Assembly (NCBI GenBank): GCA_037039925.1 | Contig: JAXRKP010000201.1 | Span: forward strand, 62,001 to 126,000 | Reading direction: 5' to 3' | From: Doris montereyensis | Taxonomy: Eukaryota; Mollusca; Gastropoda; Nudibranchia; Dorididae | DNA: 64,000 nt | Part shown: positions 34,665 through 48,305 of the stretch, one piece after another | Layout: each line of letters begins with the position of its first letter | Position numbering within the stretch: the stretch's first letter is position 1 | Notes under the pieces: model-generated | What the model saw: the letters and a program-made list of their open reading frames with translations, nothing else | Database searches by the model: none | What the model was told of the DNA's origin: nothing | Translations under genes and position numbers: made by a program

Positions 34665-37635
34665 CTATCTATCTATCTATCTATCTATCTGTCCCATGGC
34701 GGAGGCCGTTGGGGCCCTACCGATGACCAAATAACCAAGTCTTCTCCACTCCTTCCTGTCCCCTGCCCGTCTCATCAGCTCACTTAGCATCAGGCCCGTC
34801 TATTCAGTGATATTGTCCATCCAACTCTTCTTTTGTCTGCCTCTTCTCCTACCTCCTCTGACAGTTCCTTGAAGCACGGTTTTTGGAAGCCCTCCTTCTC
34901 TCACCAAGTGTCCAAACCATTTCATTTTGCGACTTTTGACAGTGGTGAGGTCTTCGTAAGGACCAATGGTTTGTCTTATTCTGTCTCTGACTTCTTCATT
35001 GTTGATATGGTCTTTGTGAGAGATACCGAGCAGTCTTAAAAAGCACCTCATTTCTGTTGCCTGTATTCTCTTCTCTATATCTGCAGTTAGTGTCCATGTT
35101 TTGCAGGCATAAAGAAACACTGAGCGAACAAGGGAGCGCATACGTTTTAACTTTGAGCTAAGAGAAATTTTGTTGTCTTTCCAGACGGTTCCCATCTTGG
35201 CTAATGCGGATGTTGTCACTGCACTCCTTGTTAATACTTCAGGTTTTGATCCTTCATCCGACAGTATTGCTCCCAGATATTTAAACTTGTGCACAGTTTC
35301 AAGCTTTTTTACGTTGGCGATGATGTCAGTATGGATTCCAGTGTCACTGTTGGTCATCAGTTTTGTCTTGCTTGTACTGATTTCCATGCCGTATGCTGCG
35401 GAAGATGTATCTAGTCTTCTGACCAGATTATTATGTTCTTGCCCTGTGCCTGCGAGTCCGTCAATACCATCTGTGAAGCGCAGGTTTGTGATTGTTCTTC
35501 CACCAATGCTCACTGTTCCTTGGTGGCCGTCGAGTGCGTCTGTCATAATTTTTTCGAGGAAGACATTGAAAAGGTCGGAAAGAGCAAGCACCTTTGTCTC
35601 ACTCCAACATAGTGGTTCTGAACCAGTCTCCAACCTCCCCGTTTAGATATACTGCACTACTGGCCTTGTTATAGATGTTCTGTATGATACGGATAATGTT
35701 GGCGCTGATGTTGTAGTGGTTCATGGTCACCAGATTGCAGCATGCCACACTCTATCGAAAGTTTTTCTTGAAGTCTATGAATACGTGGTAGAGCTCTTGT
35801 TGGTGTTGAAGGTATCGTTCACACAGAATTCTGAGGTTAAATATCTGCTCAGTTGTACTGCGCCCCTGCTTTAAATCCTGCCTGCTCCTCACTTATGATT
35901 GCCTCAGCCTGCGGCTTCAGTCTGTTCAGTATGATCCTCTGCATAACTTTGCTAGGATTGCAAATGAGACAGATTGTGCAGTAGTTGTTGCACTGATGTA
36001 GGTTTCCTTTCTTTGGAAGGGTGGTTACTAAAGACTGGGTCCATTGAGTCGGCCATTGAGTCTGAGCAATACTCTCCCAGATCTTTTGGCAGATTACGCT
36101 TAAAGCGTCTATCATGGCCTCACCCCTGCTTGGACAAGTTCTCTTGGGATATTGTCTATGCCTACAACTTTTCCTTTCTTCAGAGATTTCACTGCTTCCT
36201 CTACTTCTTCTCAGAGGATGGGGAAATTGTCTGTGTCTGTTGTAGGATGTGTGTTGAGCTTTTCTGTGTCGCCTACTGCGCCAAGAGAGTAGAGGTCTGA
36301 GCAATACTCTGTCCACCTCCTGTATGATCTCTTTGCTCTCGGTCAGGCACTTCCCGTTTTTGTCGAGAACGGCATTGGGCCGTCCAGGTTTGCTGCTCAT
36401 AAGGTGTTTGACTATTTGATACGCTTTCCGAGTGTTGTTTAAATTGAGGTTACGTTCGACATCGTTGCATTGAGCCGAGATCCATTCTTCTTTTGCTTCC
36501 TGCATGCCCTTCTTCACCATCTTGTCTGTTTGTCTGTACTGCCTTGCTCCATCTTCACTGTCACACTTTGACTTCTTTAGTTCACTCCTTTTGTCACATA
36601 GTTTCAGCAAGTCCTGTGTGACCCAAGGCTTCTTGATAGACCGCTTCTTGCCGATGACTTCATTGGCCGTCTCGGTCACTGCGGTGTTGAAAGTGTCAAT
36701 GAAAGTGTCTATATCACTGCCGTCTGCGTCGAGTATTAGGAGTGGTGTGAATTTGCCTCCAATCTTAGCCTTAAAAATTGTGCCACTTTTGGGTCTTGCA
36801 ATTTCTCTAGGTCAAACTTTATTCTAGTGTAGCCCTGCTTCTTCATCTTCTCTTGAGGTGTAAGCGGAAGGTCATCATGACTAGTTTGTGGTCGCTGTTG
36901 ATATCCGCTCCCAGGAAGCTGCGTGTCCTGGCAGTGTTGACTGATGTATGGAAGCGTCTTTTTCACCAGGATGAATTTTATCTGGTGGTGGGTGCCGTTT
37001 GGGCTGTGCCAGGTCCACTGTCTAGATTCCTTATGATGGCCGAATGTGTTGGTCACTTTCAGGTCATTGATGTGGCGAATTCTAGCTGTCTTAACCCTCT
37101 CTCGTTAGTTTTTGTGTTACAATAGCGTCCGCTTGTGTCTTTCCAGTCTTTCTGTGCATCTACTCCGATCTTGGCAATTCAGTCCCCTCGTACAATAAGA
37201 ATGTCCTTTTTTGGTGTTTCATCAATGACTCCTTGCACTTGATTATAGAAATCTTCAACTTCTTCATTAGAGTGCGTAGTGGTTGGCAAGTATGCTTGCA
37301 CTATTGTGATGTTGAAGGATGATGTCCGGAGACGAATTGTGATGAGCCTGCTGAAACTGGCCAGCATCCCATCACTGCACCTGCTGTGTCTTTGTGCACG
37401 AAAACCGACACCTTCTTCGTGTCTATCACCCCTACCACTGTAGTAAAGCTTGTGGCTTACATGGGCTGATGTTTCTCCTACATTCTTCCACCTCATCTCA
37501 CATAATCCAATGATGTTCCAGTTATATTTTCTCAATGCATGTGTTAGTTCTTCTACTTAAACAGGAGCATTTAGCGTCCTGACGTTCCACGTACCAACGG
37601 TTATGTTGTTGCGCCTAGCACATATCTTATCTTTA
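34665..37635 (-). mobile_element. RTE-like LINE (~3 kb), nested in LINE copy A
   Basis: Read on the minus strand, the 5' end lies at 37,635, just before NITVGTWNVRTLN. The AP-endonuclease follows (37,179-37,535: YNWNIIGLCEMRWKNVGET, ITIVQAYLPTT, KKDILIVRGD). A linker region lies at about 36,700-37,060. The RT is split between 35,849-36,679 (PKKGNLHQCNNY, EEQAGFKAG) and 34,800-35,633 (LRFTDGIDGLAG, then KFKYLGAILSDEG and RRRGRQKKSWMDNITE). The 3' end is a short GATA repeat (34,665-34,690). Length and layout fit an RTE element; the endonuclease is of the CFDP2/BovB kind. The catalytic FADD is FTDG here and frames are broken, so it is inactive. A 51-bp target duplication flanks it. Confidence 0.9.
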
Positions 37636-37686
37636 GTGGCCTTTCCTAAGTTCACTTTTCTTATAGCTGTTTGAATTTCTTCTATT
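37636..37686. repeat. 51-bp target-site duplication, right copy
   Basis: Partner of 34,614-34,664, with a single C/T difference. It marks the 5' end of the RTE-like insertion. Confidence 0.95.
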
Positions 37687-39243
37687 GAGATACCTACATT
37701 TTCAGCTGTCTCCTCTGGATTACTTGTTACTCTTACTAATTGATCTTTACTCCTTATTTCATATGTTCTGGAGGGATTATGTAATTGTTGAAAATACTTT
37801 CTCAATGTTTCCATGATTTTGCTGTCTTCTTTCATTATGTCTCCTTTAACGTTCTTAATTTGTCATATTGGGCATGCTTTGGTCTTTCTCATGCTCTTCA
37901 TTGCTCCCAAGAACAGCTTTTGATTTCCTTGATAACTTTCTTGATGTCCAAACACTTCCCATTGTTCTGTTTGGCTTTTCCTCATTTCCTCTTTGGCGAT
38001 AGTTCTTTTACTCACGTAATCTATCCTATCCTCTGGTCTCTTTGTTTGCAAGTAGTTCTTCCCGGTATCCTTCTTTTCTTTGATCTTAGTCTTGACATTC
38101 TCATTCCACCATGCTGTTCTTTTCCTATCTCCTTAAATTGTTTCCTGCCACAGACCTCTTCAGTATCTGCCACTTTTTTTCTATTGTGCCATCATTCAGA
38201 TCCATCTGCCTTTCACTGATAAATCTTTTTATCCTAGATTGGTATATCTGTTTTACTATTTGTTTATTTAGTTCCTCTATTTTGAGTTAAGTAGCTTTCT
38301 TCTCTTTCCTTTTCTGTTTGTTTTCTTCAGTCAGTAATCTTATTTTGGCTATCACTAGGTGATGATCACTAAATATTTCTGCTCCTCTGTTTACTCTTGC
38401 ATCCAATGCACTGTAAAAAAGGGAGCTGCTAACTATTATGTAGTATATAATAATATCATTGACTTTTCACACTTGTCTTCATTTACTCTTGTATATTTGT
38501 GGATATCTTTATGAGGAAAAAAGGTGTTGGCTATTTTCGTGTTATTCTTTAGACGAAAATCTAATAGTCTCTCTCCATTTGGAAAAGTTATCTCTCCTTC
38601 TTTACCTATTACTCATCCTGGTGTTTCTACATTGTTGCTTACTCTAGCGTTTACATCTCCAAAAACCATTAGTTCCTGTTTGGGTTTGAGATTCTCTGCA
38701 GCTATTTGTAAAGCGTTTTCGAAGATATCTTTTTTTCTTTGGTGGCGTCTTTGTTTGGTCCATAAGCTATTAATGATTTAATTTCTCTTCCTTTTTGTTT
38801 AATATTTACCACTAATAGCCGTGGGCTTATAAATTTCTAACTTTCTAGTAGCTTTTCATGCCTTTTATGTATTAGGAGGACTACTCCTGCTCTAGCTCTA
38901 TCTTTGACATCTACCCCTGTAAGTATGGTTTCGATCTACATGTCATTTTTTGTTTTGTTTCTGAAATGGCCAAAATGTCTACTTTGAAATGTTCCATTTC
39001 TTCAGCTAATTCTATCTCTTTTCCATTTATTGCCCTAACATTTCATGTTGCAAACACCACAGTCCATGTTACTTTCCATGTACGTCTTCGAAAGGTCAAG
39101 CCGGGTATATTGTATTTACTTATCTAAATCAGTTGATTTTGGATAAGCAGGGGATTGGCCCACTGTACCCTAGGTAGATGGTGGGGCTGCCATCTTGAGG
39201 CATCTTACCACGCCTTGTTCTTTTCTGTCAGGGTTAACTCCTT
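37636..39243 (-). mobile_element. APE-type LINE (copy A), 5' half
   Basis: The reverse strand starts with GGAGTTAACCCTGACAGAAA at about 39,240, one unit of a repeat that copy B has three times. The endonuclease region follows (about 38,450-39,070), then the linker with KKDAWK-like and LQTKRPEDRIDYVSK stretches, and METLRKYFQQLHNPSRTYEI (37,557-37,835) up to the insertion point. The last of these frames runs on into the RTE-like element and is a chimeric artefact. Confidence 0.85.
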
Positions 39244-39284
39244 ATTCATATTCATATTCCACCACTATTTACGGGCATGCTTGT

Positions 39285-39285
<1 letters not shown>

Positions 39286-39345
<60 letters not shown>
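39286..39345. repeat. (TA)n microsatellite
   Basis: About 28 TA units, followed by CACACACA. It lies just beyond the 5' end of LINE copy A. Confidence 0.97.
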
Positions 39346-39350
<5 letters not shown>

Positions 39351-40881
39351 TTGTAGATAGAGCTCCCCCTATTTCTGTGAGTTGAATGTGGTTCCCAGTG
39401 AAAAAAACCCCACACTCGGTGGTGAATGTGAAGCCATTGCGTATGGAGGCCGAAAACATACTAAGACTAAGACTAAGAGTAAGAGTAAGAGCGGACCACA
39501 CGTTTCAAATTGAACGAGAATGATGGGACACAACTCATTTCCAATTAAATATAATAGATCTAAAAATGGCGGATAGAGTGATCAAAGACACTCCAACTTG
39601 CAGCCATCGCTGCACTGCTGGTCGCATGGCGACTGGTGACGGATTGAAGTGCAGCGTACTGTATTCGATCCTTCAATGCGACCGGAAATAACAAAAAACA
39701 TCAGGCAGAGCATAAAATTGTACAATTATGCATTTAATTGCTTTTTAAACGACAAATTTGACTTCAGCGCTATCGAAAACCCTGGGCTGGGAAGAATTTG
39801 ATTTTTTTGCTTAATTTCGCAATATTAGGATTTTACTGTTATTATAAAACTCGCTGTTTTACTCTTACTTATGCCTAGCTACTTACGACAAAGGAAGCGG
39901 TAAATTGATAGGCTCAGTATAATTACCTTTTTTTTGCACTTCACCGCCTGCCGTCAATTGAGAGGCTTCTGCCGAATGAAGGATTTAGTATGTTGTCGGC
40001 CTTAGGAAACAAACCAGGACCACTTAAATAAAATTTGATCTCAATTTCAACTTCAACATTTCAACTTCAGGGGACCGGATGACTTCTTGACTACATACGT
40101 GTATATTAAATATTGGTTTTTAATGATTAAGATTTCATTCCAGTATTAAAGAAGAAGGTACAAAGAAGTTGGAAAATGCTGCATGTTTTATTTATTACAG
40201 ATACTCGTTTCTTATACACATGATGTATTCCATTGGCTTGAAAAATAATCAAAAAAGAAGAAAATGTTAGGCATCAGCATATGTTTTGAAATATAATACA
40301 TACACGTGTTTGCCAAGAGATTAAATGATAAATGATGAACAGTCATGAAACGGTCGCATAAATTACATTGTGTAAAATGAATACGGCAAGTTGAGAAATA
40401 CAAAAGAAGACCATGGATGGTCCATTACAAAAATATAATCCATGCATATAAACAATAACAATAACACTGACTGCAGTCCAAAAAGCGCAATACGAATTTC
40501 TTCATTGTGCATATTCTTGGCACTTTGAACGAGCAAATCATATTGAAATTGTTGTAAGATACATTGGTGTGACATGTATTTTTATAATGTAAAGATTAGA
40601 ATGAAGACACATGAATTGCAGCCTGACCAATCTTACAATACACTCATCATAAATGACATACATAACCAAATAATATAACTTACAGGTAAACTTGTCTTTC
40701 AATATTTCAAAATTTTTAAAAATTTAATTAATAAAACTAAATGAATTATCTGACTTCATGTTCCTTTTGCCAGCCAGAAACATATCAAAGGTCACACACT
40801 GGATAGAGAAATCAATGACAATAACAATGTTTTTCTTCTTCTGTCATCTTTCCTTGATGTATTTTCAAATTTAAACGTAAC
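39346..40881. other. No gene seen; possible distal poly(A) region of the START gene
   Basis: No recognisable frame is present. TTTATT (AATAAA on the minus strand) near 40,187 could end a very long 3'UTR of the minus-strand START gene, but TTTATT is common in such AT-rich DNA. Confidence 0.3.
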
Positions 40882-41192
40882 TTGATTTTACCCCACATCC
40901 CCAACTCAGGTGACCTCAGGTGCTCTGGTAGGATTTTAAATTTTGCCCGGACTGGCCTATATAGCCAATGGATCTTTTACGTGCACAGAGCGTAAAGTCT
41001 CCAGATGGGACCTCCTTTTATCGCCCCGTCTCCAGGTGGGACTAGGTGTCAACCTACCTACCTGGACCAGAGGGGGTGGGTTTTCCTTGAAAAAAAAAAA
41101 CTCGAGATATTTTTTGCAACCGTCGGGGCTTGAACCAGCAACCTTTCGGTTGAGAGGTCGATACCTTACCTCTGGACCACTGAGTCCCCCCC
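40882..41192 (-). mobile_element. SINE family 1, near-complete copy
   Basis: On the reverse strand it starts at the G run near 41,192 with a tRNA-like head (B box GGTTGCTGGTTCAAGCC-like), then the core (plus strand GGGACCTCCTTTTATCGCCC at 41,009) and the tail near 40,882. One of the least truncated copies. Confidence 0.88.
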
Positions 41193-41984
41193 TCCTTGAT
41201 GTAATGTATGAACTATTTAAAGCTGCATTAATCTGTATTAAAACTAGTTATTTGTACCAAAAAATATAGTTATGGTAATTATTTATGTGGATGATGTAAT
41301 TGAATGATTAGAACTAGACAAGAAAAAAAACCAGTACACACATATATACATATTTTGTTGAACGATGGCATAATAATATTAATAATTATTTCACTGTTTG
41401 AGCATTGAAGTCTTGTTGTACAAATTATGTCCACATAAAAAGACGTAGCAATAGCAGGCAAAATCAAGGTAAACTAGTCATAATAGAATAAAATAATAAT
41501 AATAAACATGATAATGATACAATAGTTTTGTCAGTTAATGTTATTCGTTAAAATATTAATTTAAAGGTTTTGCAACATTTCATAATCATGTGCGCATAAT
41601 GGAAACTGAAATGAGAAAATAATGGTGCATGATAATGATAATTATATGTATATGGTCAGTGAACTTTGCTTTACACTACTACCCTGACTTGGGTACGATA
41701 ATCATTCAATGTCATATGTATAATTAAGTACAGATACACTAAAAACACTGCAAAAATATTAAAATTAAATTTCGAATCGGGATAAAAATAAAAAATAGAC
41801 ACATGATCCTCACGGCAGCCTTCAACTGCTTAGGTACCAGAGGCGACGGAATGAAAGATTGTTGATTTGTTAGTTTGTTCCACATTGCCAAATTTCTCTC
41901 TCAGTCTTAGAGTTTGAGCTTGCAACATCCATGCTTTCTATGATGATGATGATGGTGATAACTCTCACTCGCATCTCAAAGAGA
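41193..41984. other. No gene seen
   Basis: AT-rich, with short TAATAATAAT and GATAATGATA runs. It may be 3'UTR of the minus-strand START gene, which cannot be shown from sequence. Confidence 0.4.
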
Positions 41985-42140
41985 AACACCATGGTTATTG
42001 AATTGATATGGGTCATGACATTAAACAATATTAAAACCCCATAGGAAGAAAGACAAGATAAGGAATAGACAGAAAAAAAATCTTGGCCATCATGGGGGTT
42101 GAACCGTGACCTCTGCATCGGCATTCATCGCCTCATCATG
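41985..42140 (-). mobile_element. SINE family 3 copy
   Basis: The reverse strand carries the tRNA-like B box (GGTTCAACCCCC), GGCCAAGATTTTTTTTCTGT and the tail CCCCATAGG-type sequence reversed (plus strand AAAACCCCATAGGAAGAAAG). It forms a head-to-head pair with the copy at 42,225-42,395. Confidence 0.75.
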
Positions 42141-42224
42141 AAAAAAAAGCGTTACATATGCTCCAGTAATAAAAAATAAAGCTCACATTTATCTTTTAAA
42201 AAAATGCCATTCAAAGAGGAGTGT

Positions 42225-42395
42225 TGTTAGCTTGGTTGATAGTGCGTTTTCTTTTATGGCCAGGCGATGGGTGCCGACGCCGAGGTCGCGGGTTCAATCC
42301 CCAAAGTGGCCATGATTTCTTTCTGTCTATTCATTGTATTTGTTTGTTCCTATGGGGCCGTAACATTATTTAATGTCATTAACTTCACTTTCGAC
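42225..42395 (+). mobile_element. SINE family 3 copy
   Basis: The A-box-like TTAGCTTGGTTGATAGTGCG and B box GGGTTCAATCC are readable. The body is GGCCATGATTTCTTTCTGTC, and the 3' part TTCCTATGGGGCCGTAACAT. About 165 bases; it is the best-preserved copy of this family. Confidence 0.8.
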
Positions 42396-43664
42396 ACATG
42401 CCCCTTGCTCCACTGTTTGTCTTAATATTGGTAACACTGGGAAAATGTGACATAGAATACAAATGCCAAACAGTTGCCACGTTTTGGTTAGTTTATGGTG
42501 AAAAAGCAAAACAATCATACTTGAATTGATTGTGTAAGAGATTAAAAGAAAGTTGTCTTTACCTTTCATTATGCATAACGGTTTTGAAAACTACAAAAAG
42601 TACACAATGGTAGATATTTCTTTTTATCACTGATATCACTGTCAGCAGTGATTGAGAGTGTTTGACTTTCATGGATAGGACATGAGACATCATCATCTAA
42701 TGGATAAGGTGACAAATTTTCGTTTTTCACTTCTGTAGAGTCAAAAATCCAATTTAAAGTAATTAAAGAGTCTTAAAAACTGTAGGCATTGTAGAAAGGA
42801 GAGTAATCATAAGTAACAGGCCAAAAAAGTGGTGAATGTCCCGGTTAAATGTAGGAAATAAATAACTTGCATTTCATTTATGTAAGATTCAGAAGGAAGA
42901 ATCCTCTGCATGACCTACTCTTCTCTAATACACCTTATTCCATTGATCAATAAATAGTATAAAATACGCATATATCATATATATAATATCACTATAAATA
43001 CTATTATGCAGACCAACAATAATCAAAAGTTATTAATTTAATGGTGAATGTCAAAGCTAAAGTGATAAAACTGTTTGTCTTGATCAGGCTCTCTTTTTAA
43101 ACCGTCACCGTCATAAGAAAGCAACAATATATTCTATACATTTACTGCAAAAGGTTGCAATATTCAATTCATGTATTGTATCGTCCACATTCCTTGTAAA
43201 GCTCTTTTAAAAACTAAAGCTCATACTCATATTTACTTGAAAACAATTACCATTCATGACTTGTTGCACTTACATTTATATACATACAGTCATATTCAGT
43301 AATGAGGGAAATAGCAAAAGCAATAGCAAAGATGTACATGTAAACAAATATGAAAAAATAAAGATTGAAAAACAAAAGATGATAACTGGTCACACCTTGC
43401 AATTGATGAAAGACAAAATGTCAAGAAGTCTCATTCAATGAAAATATCAAACAAAAGACGGCTCTGATGACATTCGTTGGGTGAACACAAATCCCTCCTA
43501 GTCCTATCCACTGTTGATTTGATAGATGGGTAAACTCTTGTAATTGAACTGCTACTACAGTGGGTGGCAGCCGCATCCACAGAGATTGCACTCAAAATGT
43601 CGGCTACAACGAGGCCAATATAAATCCCCATTCCCCCCGCCTTCATTCTCTTTGTAAAAAAACA
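42396..43664. other. No gene seen
   Basis: AT-rich DNA without recognised frames, RNA genes or element ends. Confidence 0.4.
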
Positions 43665-43878
43665 CAGTGTTGTGGATCTCCACACGGACCTCCTTTTTAT
43701 CGTCTGTCTCCGATGGGATTGGCGTTGATACACCTACCCGGACAGGACCAGGTGGGCAGATTTTATTTCGAAAAAAAAGAAAAGAAAAAAGTCACCAGTC
43801 TACTTGGGCGTGAACCCACAGCCTTTAGGATTGAGAAGCCTACACCTTGCCTCTGGACAACCGAGCCCCCCCCCCCCC
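43665..43878 (-). mobile_element. SINE family 1, 3'-truncated copy
   Basis: On the reverse strand the head (from the G run at 43,878) and core are present down to CACACGG near 43,680; the 3' tail is missing. Confidence 0.8.
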
Positions 43879-44399
43879 AAGGATCTAAAGATGTTCAGCA
43901 AGCTCAGTAAGTCAAAAGCAACTTAGTACAAGTACGATGACTTCCTTCATTCTGATTGTTCATTGTTAATGTCAATTTCTGTAGTGACACCATGCACTGT
44001 TTGGCGTCACTCATTTCAAATGTCTTATCCTTACCAGTTAAGAAAAGAAACATGCCTGTCCTTACTCTGACTCAGAAAGCAAAGTATTAAATATCACTCT
44101 CCATTATTTTTAGATGGAGATCACAAAAAAATGAAAAGCATGGCTTTGAAAGGGAGGAAATATATATTATTTTGTCATATTGGTTACTTTCTGTTTAGAT
44201 TGAAGAGGGTTAGTGGACACAAATACAATCCACAGTACATCCTAGTAGATACCAGATGTGATGCATTTCTCAAAATTGTGTGAACATCAAACAGACAAAA
44301 GGAAATTCATGTTATCTGTGCCTGGCTGTATGTTTGTCTTCTGCCTGCCTGTCTGTCTCTGTCTCTGTTTCTTTATCTCAGTATGTCTGTCTGGCTGTC

Positions 44400-44432
<33 letters not shown>

Positions 44433-45000
44433 TCATTTATCTTATCGTTATTTGTATTCCGGTCGTAGGAATGGTACAAAAACAAGAAACAAAACATCAT
44501 GAAAACATTTAGTATAAAACCACAATTCAAATTCATGTGATGTGACATCAATACAGGTAAGAGACAAAAATTAGGCATGAGGTAACGTTGACAATGATGT
44601 TTTGAGATGAAAGATCAAAGGTTTATAATAAATCAAAATACAATTCTTTTTTTTTGAAACATGTCGGTGGTTGATCTTCTCAACAACACATTGGTGTGAC
44701 CAAGGAACGCATTATTAATATTTTATATGCTCTTTATACATTGTATTAAAATTGCATTACAATTTATAAATTATAAGGTTGTTCGGTGGGAAAAGGAACA
44801 ACTAAAAAACAAAACAAAAGAACTCCTCAGAATTTGTAAAGACAAACTGAATGACAAATAAAGTAAGAAGACAAATTTGCACTTGGCGAATGCAGACAAC
44901 TTATGGTATATCGTGACTCATTGTGAGGGTCGTTAACAAAAACTTAAACACTAAAACAGTCTTTCTGAATTTTACCTCCTTCATCATTCTACCCCAAGGA
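43879..45000. other. No gene seen; CTGT/CT repeats
   Basis: A degenerate CTGTCTGT and CTCT stretch lies at 44,338-44,432. Nothing coding was recognised. Confidence 0.5.
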
Positions 45001-45113
45001 AAACAACCAAGGCCAAACAATCTGTCAATTCCATAGGGAAAACAACCAAGGCCAAACAATCTGTCAATTCCATAGGGAAAACAACTAAGGCCAAACAATC
45101 TGTCAATTCCATA
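44999..45113 (+). repeat. 39-bp tandem repeat, three copies
   Basis: The unit contains AAAACAACCAAGGCCAAACA and ATCTGTCAATTCCATAGGG. Copies are nearly identical. Confidence 0.95.
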
Positions 45114-45499
45114 ACCCCACAGCAGATTTGAAGGAAACTAGGGAAGGAATTCTTTATGTGTTAAGTATATAACAAAAAATAAATAAAATGATATACCTTT
45201 CTTTGCCAAAAAAAAAGAAACAAAAAGAAGAGCATTTAATTTTATTCCTGTTCAAACTTATTCAAAGTATGTTTCATGGCAGGAAAACAATAGTGAACAC
45301 GAGAACAACAAGTTTTGCATTTACTCTTAATTTCCAAGACCTGTCATGATCAGTCAGCATAAGTTGTATGCTGCATTCATGTAGCTTGATGAATAAAATT
45401 TAAAATTGTGTATCAAATGTAATATATATTGTTCTCAAAATATGTAATGCACCTAGAGCCTTACCCTTGTAGGGACGAGAGTCTTTAATAAAAATGTAC

Positions 45500-45533
45500 A
45501 TTATTATTAATATTATTATTAATATTATTATTA

Positions 45534-45618
<85 letters not shown>

Positions 45619-45632
45619 CATTGTTATTATTA
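45500..45632. repeat. (ATT)n microsatellite
   Basis: About 40 ATT units with a few interruptions at each end. A similar but degenerate ATT/ATC stretch lies at 47,185-47,290. Confidence 0.97.
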
Positions 45633-48305
45633 TAAGCAGGGCAATCTTTCTGTTATTAAAAACATTTCAAGTCTTGTATATTGGCAATAAATTTCTTTAT
45701 CGAAAGTTGGCCATGATGAGTAAATTTATCAACTTGACATAAAACTCAATTTCCTTACACTAGTTCATGTTCAACGTCGGTGCCAATACATTATATATAG
45801 CAGTACTCTGTATGGTCATGACTTTCAATTGTAACACAAAGCAAAACAGGCAAACATGCCGCAAGCAATATGCATGTATAATCAATTTCTAAACCAAAAA
45901 AACACACAAGTTAGTTAGCAATTCAAAATATGTAAGAAATTCAAAATATGTAAGAAAGAAAACATAAATTAGAAAAGAATTAGACAAATGCCTAAATAAA
46001 TAATTTACTTCACCCAGTTGCAATTCTTCTTTCAAGAAATATTTTTACAGCAAATAAACACACGACTACAAAATATTGTTCATAGGATAGCTTAACTTAA
46101 GGCGTATGGCAATGGCATAGAGCGATAGACTTTTATCAAAATAAACAACATGTCTTCCAAGGCATGTAGTTGATAATTTGTACACTAATACTGAATAAGA
46201 CACGTGGACAATGTGAAGAAGAAAATATGAAAGAATTTAGTTAAAAAAAATATTATCGACACAGAGACTGGACATCTTGCATTATTAGAGTGGATTAACA
46301 ATAAAAGAAAAGGAAAAAAAGGCCGCACCTTAAAACAAGTATATTATTATGGAGCTTCTTTTGGTTTGAAATCTCAATCAACCAACTCTAAAGGTTTTCA
46401 AAACAACATTGCAATCTAAATTTGGTAAGTTTTAGCTAACTAAAAATAAAATAATTTCTTATTTCTAATGAGTTAGATTTAGATCATAACCTCGGCAATT
46501 CAAACATCGACAGACAAAAGCTGGATGCAATGTCAGAATAAAGCTACCGGTGTGTCACATTCGTCACATTTTGTTATTTCCGTGATATCTAATTCATGAA
46601 GAAAATGACGAAACGTTTGCTTTGAAATTCTGTGATCGACTTTCCTTCAACTTTCACCAACTGGCATTCTAGCCGCAGTGAAGTAATTAAAATAACAAAA
46701 TAATTTATCACTTATAGTTAATACAAACCTCATGACATAGCCATAATATCTATCTAAGTCTGTACTGAATACTAAATATGGAACCACTTTATTTGCCCTA
46801 TACAAAGAAAGCCAGCCGTCTCGTTCTATCTTAGCGGTGTTTCAGTGCTTTCACTCATCAAAATCTGGTTGTGTTTAGCTGCACATATGGCACGTAATAG
46901 TTAGACAGGAATTCTGTTGGAAGATAATCAGTCAGCTTGCATTTATCAAGAATTAACCGGCACATTGGTGTTAATTGTATTGTTGCCTTCCTCACCATTT
47001 TTATTCAAGCAGGGAACAGTGACTTTTATTAATCCCTGCCCAAAATTCATGCATGCTTTGAGACACAAGTAGGTCTATCTGGAGTTGAAAACACTGGAAG
47101 ATATCTTCCATTTGATTTGTGAGAGAATTTTATTTCTTCTGACAATATTTTTTTCAATAAACGGTATTGTTTATCATCATGATTGATTTTTATTATTATT
47201 ATCATCATTATTATCATTATTATTACTATTATCATTATTATTAATATTAATAATAATTATCATTATTATTATCATTATTATCATTATTATATTTTATTAT
47301 GATTATCCTCATTATTGCTATAATTTATTATTTACTACTATCATAATTTTTCATTATCGTTATCATTTTCACTATTAATATCATTATCACTATCACTCTG
47401 CCATTTTATTAAATTTTTGTAGCTAATTTAAACCTAACAGGTCGTTTGGCACTATTTGTGAGACAGCATCAATTCTATTGTTGATAAAATTATATGTGCG
47501 CAATGAAAATGGCTTTCATATAATGCGATCGAGTCAAAACATTGAATTTTCACTTCTTGGAAATGACTTAATTCATAAACCCATAACGGTTGAATGCAAA
47601 AAATTTATCATTTGCCAACCAAATTTGAATCCTTTTCAAAAGCGCACAAAACTAGCTTGAAGCTTGAAGTCATTCTTCATCCTATTGGAATGCATAATAA
47701 AATCAAAATCGAACTCACTGAAAAGCTTTCAGCTACAAACAGCCGTCTTTAGTTGTGACTAAAACAATGTTTCAATACAAATTTTAAAGGCAGAACATTA
47801 TTGAGTGTACAATGGTTTACAGAAACATTTGTATAATCGTGTAAAGAAATAAAAAGGAAAAAACTAATTGTAAAAAAATAAAATAAAACCTCATTACTCA
47901 CAAGATAAAAAAAAAAGGTAAAAAATCTGCCATGTTCTCATTTCACTAACCTTTCCACACCCCAAAAAGAACAAGAAATAAGGAAAAAAAATGTAGTAAG
48001 AAAAAAACCCACAAGAAAAAAGAACCTACAATGCAATGAGACCACCCCCCCCCCCCCATGATGCAAATGGTAAACAAAAAGAAAAGAAGCAAAATGACAC
48101 ATAATCAATTGTAAAAGAAACTTTGGTATTCAATATCACATCTCATTAACTCTAAAAAGCATTTTGTTTTTCTCGTCAAGGCATCTAGGCTCTCTTAAAT
48201 CGTACCGAATGAGAAAAAGGGGCGGAAATTAGCGAGCTCATTCACGCATATTTGTAGGTTCATGCAAAATCCAAATTGAGGATTTTGGTAAAAAATAATT
48301 AAGTG
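45633..48305. other. No gene seen; candidate START-gene 3'UTR
   Basis: AT-rich, with a degenerate ATTATC stretch at 47,185-47,400 and a C run at 48,043-48,057. It lies directly 3' of the START gene stop codon on the minus strand, so part of it is expected to be 3'UTR. Confidence 0.35.

Noticed and set aside
35170..36827. Plus-strand frames of 100-158 codons at 35,170-35,646, 35,974-36,300 and 36,504-36,827
   Set aside because: They are antisense to the RTE-like LINE, whose minus-strand frames carry the recognisable endonuclease and RT motifs.
37557..37835. Single frame that joins LINE linker to a TWNVRTLN endonuclease start
   Set aside because: It is a chance fusion across the 51-bp insertion junction between two different LINEs, not a gene.
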